From positions 248,001 through 312,000 of the forward strand of contig NZ_JANUBZ010000004.1 of NCBI RefSeq assembly GCF_024808665.1: 64,000 nucleotides of DNA. The letters run 5' to 3'. Position 1 is the stretch's first letter. Each line of letters begins with the position of its first letter. Source of the stretch: Mucilaginibacter empetricola (GTDB taxonomy: Bacteria > Bacteroidota > Bacteroidia > Sphingobacteriales > Sphingobacteriaceae). Below are positions 17,759-25,565 of the stretch, piece by piece. The position numbers were made by a program, and so were the translations under genes. Under the pieces are notes generated by a model. That model made no database searches, had not been told where the DNA came from, and saw only the letters and a program-made list of their open reading frames with translations.

Positions 17759-17826
17759 GTTGATTAAGTTGATTGCGTTAAATGGTTGATTGGTTTGGAA
17801 CCCCCTCTGCCCCCGGAGAGGGCAGG
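17759..17826. repeat. GTTGATT word array and GC-rich hairpin
   Basis: Words GTTGATTAA (17759), GTTGATTGC (17768), GTTAAATG (17777), GTTGATTGG (17785) are followed by the hairpin CCCTCT (17803-17808) / AGAGGG (17817-17822). The reverse complement of the hairpin aligns with the CCCCC/GGGGG element at 40228-40249 (shared GGGGGC, then GGGGGTT). The rest of the gap 17678-17833 holds nothing recognised. Confidence 0.6.
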
Positions 17827-17833
17827 ATTAGGC

Positions 17834-19336
17834 CTACTTTTCATCGCACAAATAAATTTCACCTTCTTTGGCTGAACCAATTTTGGTGAGTTTTTTGTTT
17901 TTTAGGATGTCGGGCAAACCAATTAACTCGGTATTGTACAGATTATCAAACCAGATGAGGTAGAACTGCTTTTGGGCATAAAACTTTTGTACATCGGCCT
18001 TAAAAAACTTATGCGGCAACAATGTTGACGACATGCCGGTAAATAGATACACCGCCTCATTAGCATCGGTATAAATAGGGATACCAGGTTTAAACAAATC
18101 TTTATGTTGTTTCAGATAAACTACAAACTCCGATTTGTTCCAGCTATCGTCGCTGTATCCGGGTACGCCATAGTCGCTTTCATCATCATAACGCTGCCAG
18201 TCGGTTTGGTAGCTGGCGTATTCAAAGGCCACCATTAATATAACGGCCACTGCGGCCAATGCATATTTGGCTTTTGATTTGATCAGCTTTAAAACATTGG
18301 GTACCCAACTGGTACAGGCTATAAGCAAAGGAATAAACATGGGCGATAACAGGCGGCTGTTAATGCGCTCGTACCGCGAAATACTGGCTGATATCACAAT
18401 AAACAAACCATACACCAGCGCGAATGCAATTACCACATTTTCGTAACGGTTTATCTGGCCTTTAATGGTTTTAAATACCATAATGCCTATTAGCGCCAGC
18501 AATATTATACCTGTAATTAATGCCGCGTAAGGATAGGTTGATTTGCTTAAACTGCCCCAGTCGCAAAAAACGGTACCGCAATAGTATAAGTTCTGCAAAA
18601 ACGGGGTGATAGATGGTTCGCGCGTACCTGTACTTAAGCCTGTTGATAAGCTGTTTAGTACCAGGTTGCTAACTAATAACGAAATCGATATAAAACCGTA
18701 AAGAAATATATAACCGATGCGTTTTTTTATCGGTAATTCGTTATCAAGCAATAACATTAAACAGCCTGCGCCTATAATAGTTACGCCCGCATAACGGGTT
18801 ATACAACTTATTGCCGTTATTACGCCAACCCAAACCAATGATTTTATTGAACGTGTTTTAAGGTAATGCGCATAAGCAATAATGAAAAACAATATCTCGA
18901 GTATAAACAAAGTCTCTGACCATAGGAAAGAGTAAATTTCCAGTAACCCGGGACTTAATATAATAGCTGCCAGAATTAACCATTTATAAATAACGGAGTG
19001 CGACAGGAATTTAGACATGATCCACCCGCTGGTAAATATTACGCCAGCAAACAGAAACTGGTTAATGGTTGCTCCCGCGGTAATAGGATCAACCCGCGAA
19101 CAAAACTGGATAATACTCAAAAAGAATGGATAAAACACCGGGAAAAAAGTTATGGGCGTTTTATTAAAAGTGAGTAGTGAACCATGCGCCTGGATGTTAG
19201 TAGCCGTACTGGCGTACATTACAGAATCGGGCGAGATGCCCACGCCGCTATATTTGGTATACAGGTAAATTGCATAAAAGCCGATGATGGCTGCTATAAA
19301 CGAGTCGATATTTTTTAAATAGCGGCTTATATCCAT
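17834..19336 (-). CDS. GT39-like polytopic membrane glycosyltransferase
   Basis: 500 residues with about ten or eleven membrane helices and a soluble C-terminal part (~385-500). The first periplasmic loop carries SPDSVMYASTATNI, an Asp-containing loop like that of ArnT/PMT-fold enzymes, and the whole has their layout. Such enzymes move a sugar from a polyprenyl-phosphate carrier to a lipid A, protein or glycan acceptor on the outer face of the inner membrane. Donor and acceptor cannot be read from the sequence. The neighbouring DPM1-like gene could supply the lipid-linked sugar. Confidence 0.78.
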   Translation of the reverse strand: MDISRYLKNIDSFIAAIIGFYAIYLYTKYSGVGISPDSVMYASTATNIQAHGSLLTFNKTPITFFPVFYPFFLSIIQFCSRVDPITAGATINQFLFAGVIFTSGWIMSKFLSHSVIYKWLILAAIILSPGLLEIYSFLWSETLFILEILFFIIAYAHYLKTRSIKSLVWVGVITAISCITRYAGVTIIGAGCLMLLLDNELPIKKRIGYIFLYGFISISLLVSNLVLNSLSTGLSTGTREPSITPFLQNLYYCGTVFCDWGSLSKSTYPYAALITGIILLALIGIMVFKTIKGQINRYENVVIAFALVYGLFIVISASISRYERINSRLLSPMFIPLLIACTSWVPNVLKLIKSKAKYALAAVAVILMVAFEYASYQTDWQRYDDESDYGVPGYSDDSWNKSEFVVYLKQHKDLFKPGIPIYTDANEAVYLFTGMSSTLLPHKFFKADVQKFYAQKQFYLIWFDNLYNTELIGLPDILKNKKLTKIGSAKEGEIYLCDEK

Positions 19337-19411
19337 GGGTTTTATTAAAGTATTATAATTGTTTTAAAGCTTAAAGGTTGTAAAAGGTTTTTAATTAATG
19401 AAATCAAAACC

Positions 19412-19903
19412 TTAATCAATCTGATCGAGCACGGAGCTTATAGGTTGATCGCTATCGATCAGGATACCTTTAATACCGGCTGCAGCACCGGCTTCTACAT
19501 CGCGTTCTCTATCGCCAATAAAGTATGATTTGGCTGGGTCGAGGTTGTATTTTTCAATTCCCTGTAATAATAAACCGGGTTTTGGTTTGCGGCAATCGCA
19601 ATCGCCGGTAAAATTGGGGTGGTGCGGGCAGTAAAAGAAATCGGTTATCTCCACGCCGTGCTGATGATAAGCTTCTTTAAGCGCTTTGTGCATTTTAGCC
19701 AATTCATCTTCGGTATACCAGCCTTTGGCTAAACCACCCTGATTGGTAGCTACCAGCAGCAAATAACCTTTATCCTGCAAAGTTTTAAGGGCATCAAAAT
19801 TATCAAGGATATGAAAATCTTCTATCCGGCGCACATAATCGCCCATTTCCTGGTTGAGCACACCATCACGATCTAAAAAAACAGCTTTATTTTTTGCAGG
19901 CAT
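19412..19903 (-). CDS. gmhB: D-glycero-D-manno-heptose 1,7-bisphosphate phosphatase family (HAD-IIIA)
   Basis: 163 residues, HAD superfamily class IIIA. The nucleophile motif FLDRDGVLNQ is near residue 9, motif II is VATNQGGL, the family-specific zinc loop is CPHHPNFTGDCDCRKP (about 93-108), and motif IV is FIGDRERDVEAG. It removes a phosphate during ADP-heptose (LPS core) synthesis; some relatives act on histidinol phosphate or other sugars. It is located next to envelope glycosyltransferases, consistent with LPS or S-layer glycan assembly. Confidence 0.9.
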   Translation of the reverse strand: MPAKNKAVFLDRDGVLNQEMGDYVRRIEDFHILDNFDALKTLQDKGYLLLVATNQGGLAKGWYTEDELAKMHKALKEAYHQHGVEITDFFYCPHHPNFTGDCDCRKPKPGLLLQGIEKYNLDPAKSYFIGDRERDVEAGAAAGIKGILIDSDQPISSVLDQID

Positions 19904-19957
19904 TCTATATTAAATTTGGGCAAAGGTAATGATTTGGAGATTAGGATGAGGAAGCGA

Positions 19958-20013
19958 GAGTCAAGAAGAAAGATTCAAGATTCAAGAAACAAGATTCAAG
20001 AGTCAAGAACAAT
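19958..20013 (+). repeat. Heptamer word array, GATTCAA family
   Basis: Eight consecutive 7-base words without a break: GAGTCAA, GAAGAAA, GATTCAA (twice), GAAACAA, GATTCAA, GAGTCAA, GAACAAT. It lies in the 184-base gap between gmhB and the lipoprotein gene. No inverted partner arm was found here. Confidence 0.88.
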
Positions 20014-20029
20014 GATTTGGGGGGGGCTG

Positions 20030-20064
20030 AATAAAAAAACCGGGAGAATTGCTTCTTCCGGTTT
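20030..20064 (-). terminator. Rho-independent terminator of the 20088 lipoprotein gene
   Basis: On the minus strand, stem ACCGGAAGAA / TTCTCCCGGT (20039-20048 with 20053-20062, one G-T pair, 4-base loop) followed by a run of T. It lies 24 bases past the lipoprotein stop. Confidence 0.85.
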
Positions 20065-20087
20065 GTAAATTTCTTGCCTGTTATTTA

Positions 20088-20657
20088 TTAATTACTTGTA
20101 AGTGTATACGGAACATTATTGAAGCCCCCTGCCTGAATACTGGTACTGGTTATGGAGGTGATATTACCGTTGTTATCGTAATGGTTTAGTATCGTGCTAA
20201 AGGAGAAAGTGCCACTTATTACTTTGTTCACCGAATCTACAGCTATAACTGTTAATGTACCGCCGCCAGGACTGGTAGACCCCAGGGGTGCCAAAACTAC
20301 AACTCCCTGTGAATTTCTTTGTGGAACCCAGTATGACATTTCATTGTCTGTTGTGGAATTTATATTGTAGGTGTTTAAAGGGAAACCGGTAGTATTGCCA
20401 ACGTTATGCTGCGTTACGTAAAGATTTATCTGTTTGTTGTTTGAAGTACCCTGGCAGGTAAGCACTTTAGTTTGCGCAGCCGAGTTATAAACAATAGCAG
20501 CTTTTACAGAATCTTTAGAAGCTATCCAGGTAGTATCATTAATTATGGCAATCATTGGCTCCGTAGAGGTGGTGGTAGCCGTAGCTGTATCCTTTTTACA
20601 ATTTTGCAGTAATAAAACTGCCAATATTAAAGTAGCAATAAGTGAAATTTTCTTCAT
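20088..20657 (-). CDS. Small secreted lipoprotein, unknown function
   Basis: 189 residues. A lipoprotein signal with lipobox LLQNC at ~16-20 is followed by a Thr/Ser-rich linker and a beta-rich domain (IAIINDTTWIASKDSVKA, NKQINLYVTQ, GGGTLTVIAVDSVNKVISGTFSFS). This is the pattern of DUF6252-like lipoproteins of Bacteroidota, proposed only from the look of the sequence. It is probably exported to the cell surface or outer membrane. Monocistronic, with its own terminator. Confidence 0.8.
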   Translation of the reverse strand: MKKISLIATLILAVLLLQNCKKDTATATTTSTEPMIAIINDTTWIASKDSVKAAIVYNSAAQTKVLTCQGTSNNKQINLYVTQHNVGNTTGFPLNTYNINSTTDNEMSYWVPQRNSQGVVVLAPLGSTSPGGGTLTVIAVDSVNKVISGTFSFSTILNHYDNNGNITSITSTSIQAGGFNNVPYTLTSN

Positions 20658-20838
20658 ATATGATTATTTAGCAAAAGAACGACTTTTACCCAATATTAAT
20701 ATAATACGCGTTGCTTTTTTTACATATTTTAACATTCGGGCTCAACAGCATGGATTTGTAGCTGTAACAAGCCTTGTTTTTATGATGTTTTGCCGGTTTA
20801 ACAAGGCAAAAAAGCACGTATTAACGTTAAAATGATTT

Positions 20839-21036
20839 TTATTTAAAGTATGATAACGGTATAGTTTTCCACATGCCGTGCGACAGGTGGCCAATAAGCA
20901 GCTCGTAAATAAGATACAAGGGCCAAAATATATAGGATATTAACAGAACAATAAGGCTATGGTTGTAGTACCAGCTAACCATTAATGAGTAAATGCCTAA
21001 TACGAGGTAGAGGATGCTCGAATCTCTGTTTTTCAT
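20839..21036 (-). CDS. Small membrane protein, unknown function
   Basis: 65 residues with two hydrophobic helices (about 6-23 and 26-48) and a C-terminal amphipathic piece GHLSHGMWKTIPLSYF. Start ATG at 21034-21036. The sequence is protein-like and hydrophobic in a regular way, and no overlapping longer frame competes, so I keep it as a probable gene. No family recognised. Confidence 0.6.
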   Translation of the reverse strand: MKNRDSSILYLVLGIYSLMVSWYYNHSLIVLLISYIFWPLYLIYELLIGHLSHGMWKTIPLSYFK

Positions 21037-21378
21037 GATAAATAATGGGTGTTTATTATAGTTTAATTGCGTTTAAGTTTGCTGTTGTTAAGCTAACACT
21101 TTATAACAACACTTACAAATATGCATAATTCAATTTATTAAACCGTGCAATGCCTTAACCTTTTAAACGAGCCGTTTGTTTGAAAATATGTGGATAACAA
21201 CGGTGTGTTTAGTTAATGTTAACAACTATACATAGCGCTATTATTGCTAATATTTGTTTGTTAAGCATTATTACATATCTTGCCTGCCCTTTGAGTCTGT
21301 CTTAAAGGGAACAATTAACATCAATTTATAAAAACAATTGCCCGGCTAAAGGGTTAACTTAAAAAAAACAAACTTATC
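21037..21378. other. 342-base intergenic region between divergent small genes
   Basis: AT-rich. No gene, tRNA or strong hairpin seen. Upstream of the 21379 gene, near 21273-21281, there is an imperfect promoter-like TATCTTGC preceded by TTTG. If used, it would give a leader of about 100 bases. Confidence 0.4.
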
Positions 21379-21588
21379 ATGGCAACAACAAGTGGCATTA
21401 CTGCTTATTCAGTAAAAACAAAAACCAAAAATGTACCAATGGTTGATCCGGTTATCGACATAAAATCTGGCAGGTACATTGCAACAGGTACAGATGGCGC
21501 AGGCAACAAAATGGCTGCAATTATGGGCAAAGCAACTGCCGAAGAGCATATCAAAAATGGTAATGCAAAAAAAGGTTCTGGCTGGTAG
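21379..21588 (+). CDS. Small conserved-looking soluble protein, unknown function
   Basis: 69 residues starting MATTSGITAYSVKTKTKNVPM, followed by DPVIDIKSGRYIATGTDGAGNKM and ending GSGW. It is basic, without signal peptide or membrane segment. The first part (AYSVKTKTKNVPM, then a GRYIATGTDGAGNK turn) has the look of a compact conserved domain. The gene stands alone with a long leader and a hairpin downstream, so it is likely regulated and expressed independently. Confidence 0.68.
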   Translation: MATTSGITAYSVKTKTKNVPMVDPVIDIKSGRYIATGTDGAGNKMAAIMGKATAEEHIKNGNAKKGSGW

Positions 21589-21676
21589 TCACTAACCCTT
21601 TTATTTGAGTATTGCACCATATTGGTAGCCACAGTAATTTTATTAAATTAAATAAAGCTCAAATAAGCATTAATTA

Positions 21677-21703
21677 ACCCGGCTTATGCATCATAAGCCG
21701 GGT
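21677..21703. terminator. Hairpin, possible terminator after 21379 gene
   Basis: Perfect 11-base stem ACCCGGCTTAT (21677-21687) / ATAAGCCGGGT (21693-21703), 5-base loop. It lacks a clear T run on either strand, so the termination role is uncertain. Confidence 0.55.
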
Positions 21704-21734
21704 ATAAAAATCTCCCCACCAATAAAAATTTCTG

Positions 21735-22496
21735 CTATTTAATATCCAGCTCAGCAATTTGTGCCTTATAGGCCTTAGGAAGCAACGCACTTTTAAAAAT
21801 CTTTTCCATTTTCAAGCTTCGTAAAAGTTTATAGCATAACAAAACGGGTTTTATCCAGCTTGTTTTTTTAACAGGCAGCAATTGTTTTACCCCGGCGGGA
21901 ACCAACTTAAGCTGTACCTGTTTTAAAATAATAAACCTTAATGTACCCAGGTGTATTTTGTATTGTTTGTATAAATCTATTGTATAAGTGCTGCAGACCA
22001 GGTCTTTTTGCAGATGTTCATTGCGCGATTGAAGCCAATCGGTATAGTTTTGGGGCAGATCTTTAAGCTGCATTCGCAGGCCTACCCGGTAAAAAACGTT
22101 AAAAGCTTCCTCCTTTTCTACATCGGTAAGTTTCCTTTCCAATAGTTCAAATGAGCGGATCGAATAATCTATCAATAGAAATAATACATCCCGATAGGCC
22201 CAATCTGGTATTTGTGCACCCCGATTTTGTTCAATGCCCTTATGAATGGCTGTGATTTGATCAATTGCTTTTAATGCAGCCTCCTGTTCCGAAAAAATAA
22301 TCATACGGGCGTAGGTAACTGTGGAAAATAGACGACCCAACGGATCGGCAGGGAGGCGGCCTGTAAAGTAAAGCCAGTCTACCGCTTTGTTCAATGCAAA
22401 CTCGGCGGCTGCGCCGGCAAAAATAAATAAGGCGGTATCGGCATTCCCCCATATTTGCCGCACTATTGAATCCTGCTTTACAAACCAGGTTTTCAT
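21735..22496 (-). CDS. DUF2236 / MpaB-type oxygenase-like protein
   Basis: The open frame extends to 22568, but the likely start is the ATG at 22494-22496, 2 bases after the stop of the upstream gene, giving 253 residues (MKTWFVKQDSIV). The family marker is WGNADTALFIFAGAAAEFAL followed by ADPLGRLFST. R55-x3-T59 and a downstream H85 (IHKGI) match the Arg, Thr and His described as conserved in the DUF2236 family (latex-clearing protein, MpaB). Members bind haem or metal and oxidise hydrophobic substrates. The substrate here is unknown. Translationally coupled to the DUF2809 gene. Confidence 0.75.
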   Translation of the reverse strand: MKTWFVKQDSIVRQIWGNADTALFIFAGAAAEFALNKAVDWLYFTGRLPADPLGRLFSTVTYARMIIFSEQEAALKAIDQITAIHKGIEQNRGAQIPDWAYRDVLFLLIDYSIRSFELLERKLTDVEKEEAFNVFYRVGLRMQLKDLPQNYTDWLQSRNEHLQKDLVCSTYTIDLYKQYKIHLGTLRFIILKQVQLKLVPAGVKQLLPVKKTSWIKPVLLCYKLLRSLKMEKIFKSALLPKAYKAQIAELDIK

Positions 22497-22498
22497 GT

Positions 22499-22879
22499 CT
22501 AAAAATTCTTCATGCTTAAACGGATGTTTAAAACCAAAATCATTGTTGCCATGCCTAGTGTATAACACAACAAATCAGTAAACGAAAAAGAAGTACCTAA
22601 CAATAACCTGGCCGCTTTGGAATGCTGCAAGCCAAGTAAAACTATCAAATGGAAATATTGCGAAATTTCAATTAAGTAAGCAAATACTAATACACCGGCA
22701 GCGGTTGGCAATACCGGCCAGTTTGCAAAGCTTTTAACTACACAGTACAGTAATATCACCACCAAAAAATCGCCGCCATAGGGACGTATAAAATCATCGT
22801 GCATATACAAACCAATATACAATTCAACTACAAACAGCAGCAGGGCAAGTAAAAAGTAATATTTATTAAACCTGATCAT
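22499..22879 (-). CDS. DUF2809 family membrane protein
   Basis: 126 residues, four predicted membrane helices, with the pattern RPYGGDFLVVILLYC, YLIEISQYFHL and DLLCYTLGM that marks the DUF2809 family. Function unknown. First gene of a two-gene unit with the DUF2236 protein; the stop and the next start are 2 bases apart. Confidence 0.82.
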   Translation of the reverse strand: MIRFNKYYFLLALLLFVVELYIGLYMHDDFIRPYGGDFLVVILLYCVVKSFANWPVLPTAAGVLVFAYLIEISQYFHLIVLLGLQHSKAARLLLGTSFSFTDLLCYTLGMATMILVLNIRLSMKNF

Positions 22880-22988
22880 TTTTTTTGATATTTAAAGTAC
22901 TTTGTATTTCAAAGTAAATGAATTGAATTTATATTAGCAATAGAAAAGCGTCTTTTTATTGACGGCTCATTGAAATTAATGGTACTGG

Positions 22989-24119
22989 TTAAAGATCCCT
23001 GCCCGGCTTGGTATCAGCCAGTGATAGGTATTTTTGATCGAGAGCCTTTTTGGGTACTGTAATACTTAACGTATTGATGGCAAAATAGTTTACCGATATA
23101 TAATCAAAACCATTATAACGGCCATAGTTTTTGCCGAATGAGTCTTTTAAAATGAAAAACAATTTGCCGTTTTTGCTTTTGGCGATGCCGGTTACGTGGA
23201 TAAGATGATCGTCCTGAGTTTCCAGTGTTTCGAACAATTGCTGGCGCAATTGCGGACTATAATTCATTTCGGCGGTATCCGGATTGTTCACATTGCCGAA
23301 TCTGTCTTTTTCGAACAATGCATAACTGCTTTTTTCGCAATTCCAGCCGTTGTTGCTTACATCCATATCAACTACCAGCGAATAACCTTTTTCAACGGTT
23401 GACTGTGCTATGCTGATCAGTTCGCTCAGCGGCACGTTTAAGTACTTTTCGGCCATTAAAAAGTTATCGGGTATTTCCAGCGGAAAGTTCTGATAAAACG
23501 GATGATGGGTAAACGATGTAATGGTAATATAATCATCCGGGTTAAATTTCAAAACCTCCTGTTGAAAAGTTAAAGGCGTATATTCTTTACCCTGCCAGGT
23601 GAATTTTGCAGGTGGCGCGCCAACAATATCATCATGTTTTTTAATGAAACCAGCCAGCCAGTTTGGGTCGATAGGTTTTGTTTTCAATACGGTATCCAAG
23701 TAGTTTTTAAGCACCTGGTCGAGTTGGATAGGAGAGCTGTCTGAAAACTTTACGCCCTTTTCGCGCGGGTAAAATTCATCAGGCATGGCGCCATATTTTC
23801 GAATGCCGTATAAGGCATCGTGTGAGAGGCCGCCGGCTTCAAACAAAGTAGTTCCGTTTGAAAGGATATAGCGTTTAGCTTTTTCGATATAAAGATTGCG
23901 GGCCGTAAATAGTTCAGAAAGATCAATATCCTTATTGGCATTTTGCATTTCGCCGGTTTCAATAAGTGAGGTAGTTGAAAACGACCAGCAGGTATTGGTA
24001 TTACCCTGATATTTTACCGTACCTACCGGTACCTTTTTAAGTGTAACAGGTACATTTTTTTGAGCATGCAAGCTGCCTGCCATCGCCATAAACAATACTA
24101 TTGAACCAATTTTTCTCAT
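22989..24119 (-). CDS. Secreted C1-type cysteine peptidase (bleomycin-hydrolase-like aminopeptidase)
   Basis: 376 residues from the ATG at 24117-24119 (the frame stays open to 24167, but a TATATTTG promoter box lies in that extension). A signal peptide ends near LHAQ. NTCWSFSTTSLIETG holds the nucleophile Cys near residue 42. The catalytic His is in DHLIHVTGIAKSKNG, and the Asn-region equivalent is LKDSFGKNYGRYNGF. This is the peptidase C1B layout. Bacteroidota relatives are periplasmic. It probably trims peptides; the substrate is unknown. Confidence 0.87.
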   Translation of the reverse strand: MRKIGSIVLFMAMAGSLHAQKNVPVTLKKVPVGTVKYQGNTNTCWSFSTTSLIETGEMQNANKDIDLSELFTARNLYIEKAKRYILSNGTTLFEAGGLSHDALYGIRKYGAMPDEFYPREKGVKFSDSSPIQLDQVLKNYLDTVLKTKPIDPNWLAGFIKKHDDIVGAPPAKFTWQGKEYTPLTFQQEVLKFNPDDYITITSFTHHPFYQNFPLEIPDNFLMAEKYLNVPLSELISIAQSTVEKGYSLVVDMDVSNNGWNCEKSSYALFEKDRFGNVNNPDTAEMNYSPQLRQQLFETLETQDDHLIHVTGIAKSKNGKLFFILKDSFGKNYGRYNGFDYISVNYFAINTLSITVPKKALDQKYLSLADTKPGRDL

Positions 24120-24142
24120 ACCGGGATATAATAAGTACAGGC

Positions 24143-24150
24143 CAAATATA
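24143..24150 (-). promoter_or_regulatory. -7 promoter box of the C1 peptidase gene
   Basis: TATATTTG on the minus strand, 23 bases before the chosen ATG. No clear TTG upstream at the usual distance. It supports the shorter start at 24119. Confidence 0.5.
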
Positions 24151-24242
24151 ATGGTAAATTTATACATGATTGCCTCGATAAATTTTAGTCCGCCTAAAAT
24201 GATTGTGAGGATAATTGTATATTAGTCCATAGATTTCTTTTT

Positions 24243-24716
24243 ATGTATAAACCAATCGCAGTAGCAAACCCACAAAATTTTATAAAAACAATTAATACTA
24301 TTCATACGGCAATGCTCGTCATGCTAATTTTAATTTCGGTAATATTTTATACTACCAATAAAAATAATATGGCTTTTAATTGGGAACACAATCCATTGTT
24401 TTACTTTATCCCATCATTTATTATCGCCTGCGGTTTTGCAGGTAGTTATTTGTTTAATAAAATAATAAAAAAAGCAATATATGAAGATAGCTTAAGCGGG
24501 AAATTGGCCATTTACAGAACGGCTTTTATTAGGAAAGGCTCGTTAATTGAAGGCTCAACTTTATTAAGTATTGTTTATTTTTCGATAAGTGGTAATTTGT
24601 TGCTTCTGCTGTTTGCAGGATTAAATATTATTTATTTCGCTACTCAAAAGCCAACAAAATCAAAAATTGAAGATAGCCTTAATTTAGGTTATGAGGATAA
24701 AATAATGTTGGGATAG
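24243..24716 (+). CDS. Small multi-pass membrane protein, unknown function
   Basis: 157 residues, four predicted helices (about 22-40, 53-72, 100-116, 118-134), basic loops between. No motif recognised. It is divergent from the C1 peptidase gene, with a gap of about 120 bases from its start, and is followed 38 bases later by another small membrane-anchored protein, possibly in the same transcript. Confidence 0.72.
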   Translation: MYKPIAVANPQNFIKTINTIHTAMLVMLILISVIFYTTNKNNMAFNWEHNPLFYFIPSFIIACGFAGSYLFNKIIKKAIYEDSLSGKLAIYRTAFIRKGSLIEGSTLLSIVYFSISGNLLLLLFAGLNIIYFATQKPTKSKIEDSLNLGYEDKIMLG

Positions 24717-24754
24717 ATTTATAAAAAAAAGACACACATTTAAAACCAAACATT

Positions 24755-25144
24755 ATGTACAGAAAAATTAAACTAATTGTAGCCGTAGTTTTAGTACTTA
24801 TTATAGCCGGGGTAGTTTACTATCGTTATTATTTTGTTTTTGGCGATGGTACTAAAGCTGGCACCATGAACTATTTTGTTTACAAGGGAGTTGTTTTTAA
24901 AACCTACGAGGGCAGGTTAATTCAGTCAGGCATTCGTACACCTACACAGGGTGCCATACAATCAAATGAGTTTATGTTTTCGGTAACCGATAAAAAGGTT
25001 GCCGATATCTTGAATAAAAATGCAGGTGCTTACCTGGAGTTGCACTATAAAGAATATTTCCATACGTTGCCATGGCGCGGCATGAGTGAATATGTGGTTG
25101 ATAGCGTAATGGCTATTCGCCCGGTTAATCCTACGCAACCCTGA
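24755..25144 (+). CDS. Membrane-anchored protein of unknown function
   Basis: 129 residues: one N-terminal membrane helix (about 5-27, a likely anchor) and a small soluble domain with FVYKGVVFKTYEGRLIQSG and FSVTDKKVADIL. The soluble domain looks like a compact beta-barrel. Related Bacteroidota proteins are sometimes labelled 6-phosphogluconate dehydrogenase, but no nucleotide-binding fold is visible and the length is far too small, so I do not use that name. Confidence 0.75.
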   Translation: MYRKIKLIVAVVLVLIIAGVVYYRYYFVFGDGTKAGTMNYFVYKGVVFKTYEGRLIQSGIRTPTQGAIQSNEFMFSVTDKKVADILNKNAGAYLELHYKEYFHTLPWRGMSEYVVDSVMAIRPVNPTQP

Positions 25145-25220
25145 TTAAATCAAGTATAAAAAAATCTGCAATCAATTTTGGGGTTTTAATGTTGATAATG
25201 AAACTCCAAAATTTAAAACC

Positions 25221-25451
25221 ATGTGGCAGGAAACCAACAATAAGCTTTATAAGGCTTTTCAGTTTAAAGATTTTTCGGAAGCGTTTGCTTTTATGACAAG
25301 AGTTGCATTACTGGCCGAAAAGCACGATCATCATCCAACCTGGACAAATACCTATAACAAGGTTGAAATATGGCTCTATACTCATAGTGCCGGAAACTTA
25401 GTTACCCAAAAAGACCGGCTGCTTGCCAATGAAATTGATCTTTTAAAATAA
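25221..25451 (+). CDS. 4a-hydroxytetrahydrobiopterin dehydratase (pterin-4a-carbinolamine dehydratase)
   Basis: 76 residues, slightly short for the PCD/DCoH family. The active-site block is [23 protein letters not shown], with the paired His and the Trp/Asn positions intact; [13 protein letters not shown] precedes it and [12 protein letters not shown] follows. It dehydrates the pterin carbinolamine formed by aromatic amino acid hydroxylases and is cytoplasmic. No hydroxylase gene is in the window. The N-terminal strand is shortened relative to longer family members. Confidence 0.9.
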   Translation: MWQETNNKLYKAFQFKDFSEAFAFMTRVALLAEKHDHHPTWTNTYNKVEIWLYTHSAGNLVTQKDRLLANEIDLLK

Positions 25452-25565
25452 ACCTAACCGCAGTCCATATCAGCCAATTTAATCCACAATAGATGCTTTT
25501 TTCCACAAATAGGTTAAAAGCAATGGTATAAGCTAACTTTACCCAATTACAACCATTACAAAAAA

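Noticed and set aside
19958..20013. CRISPR-like array
   Set aside because: Repeat unit is 7 bases with no spacers and no cas genes nearby.
24755..25144. 6-phosphogluconate dehydrogenase
   Set aside because: Small anchored protein without a Rossmann fold; the name is a propagated misannotation.
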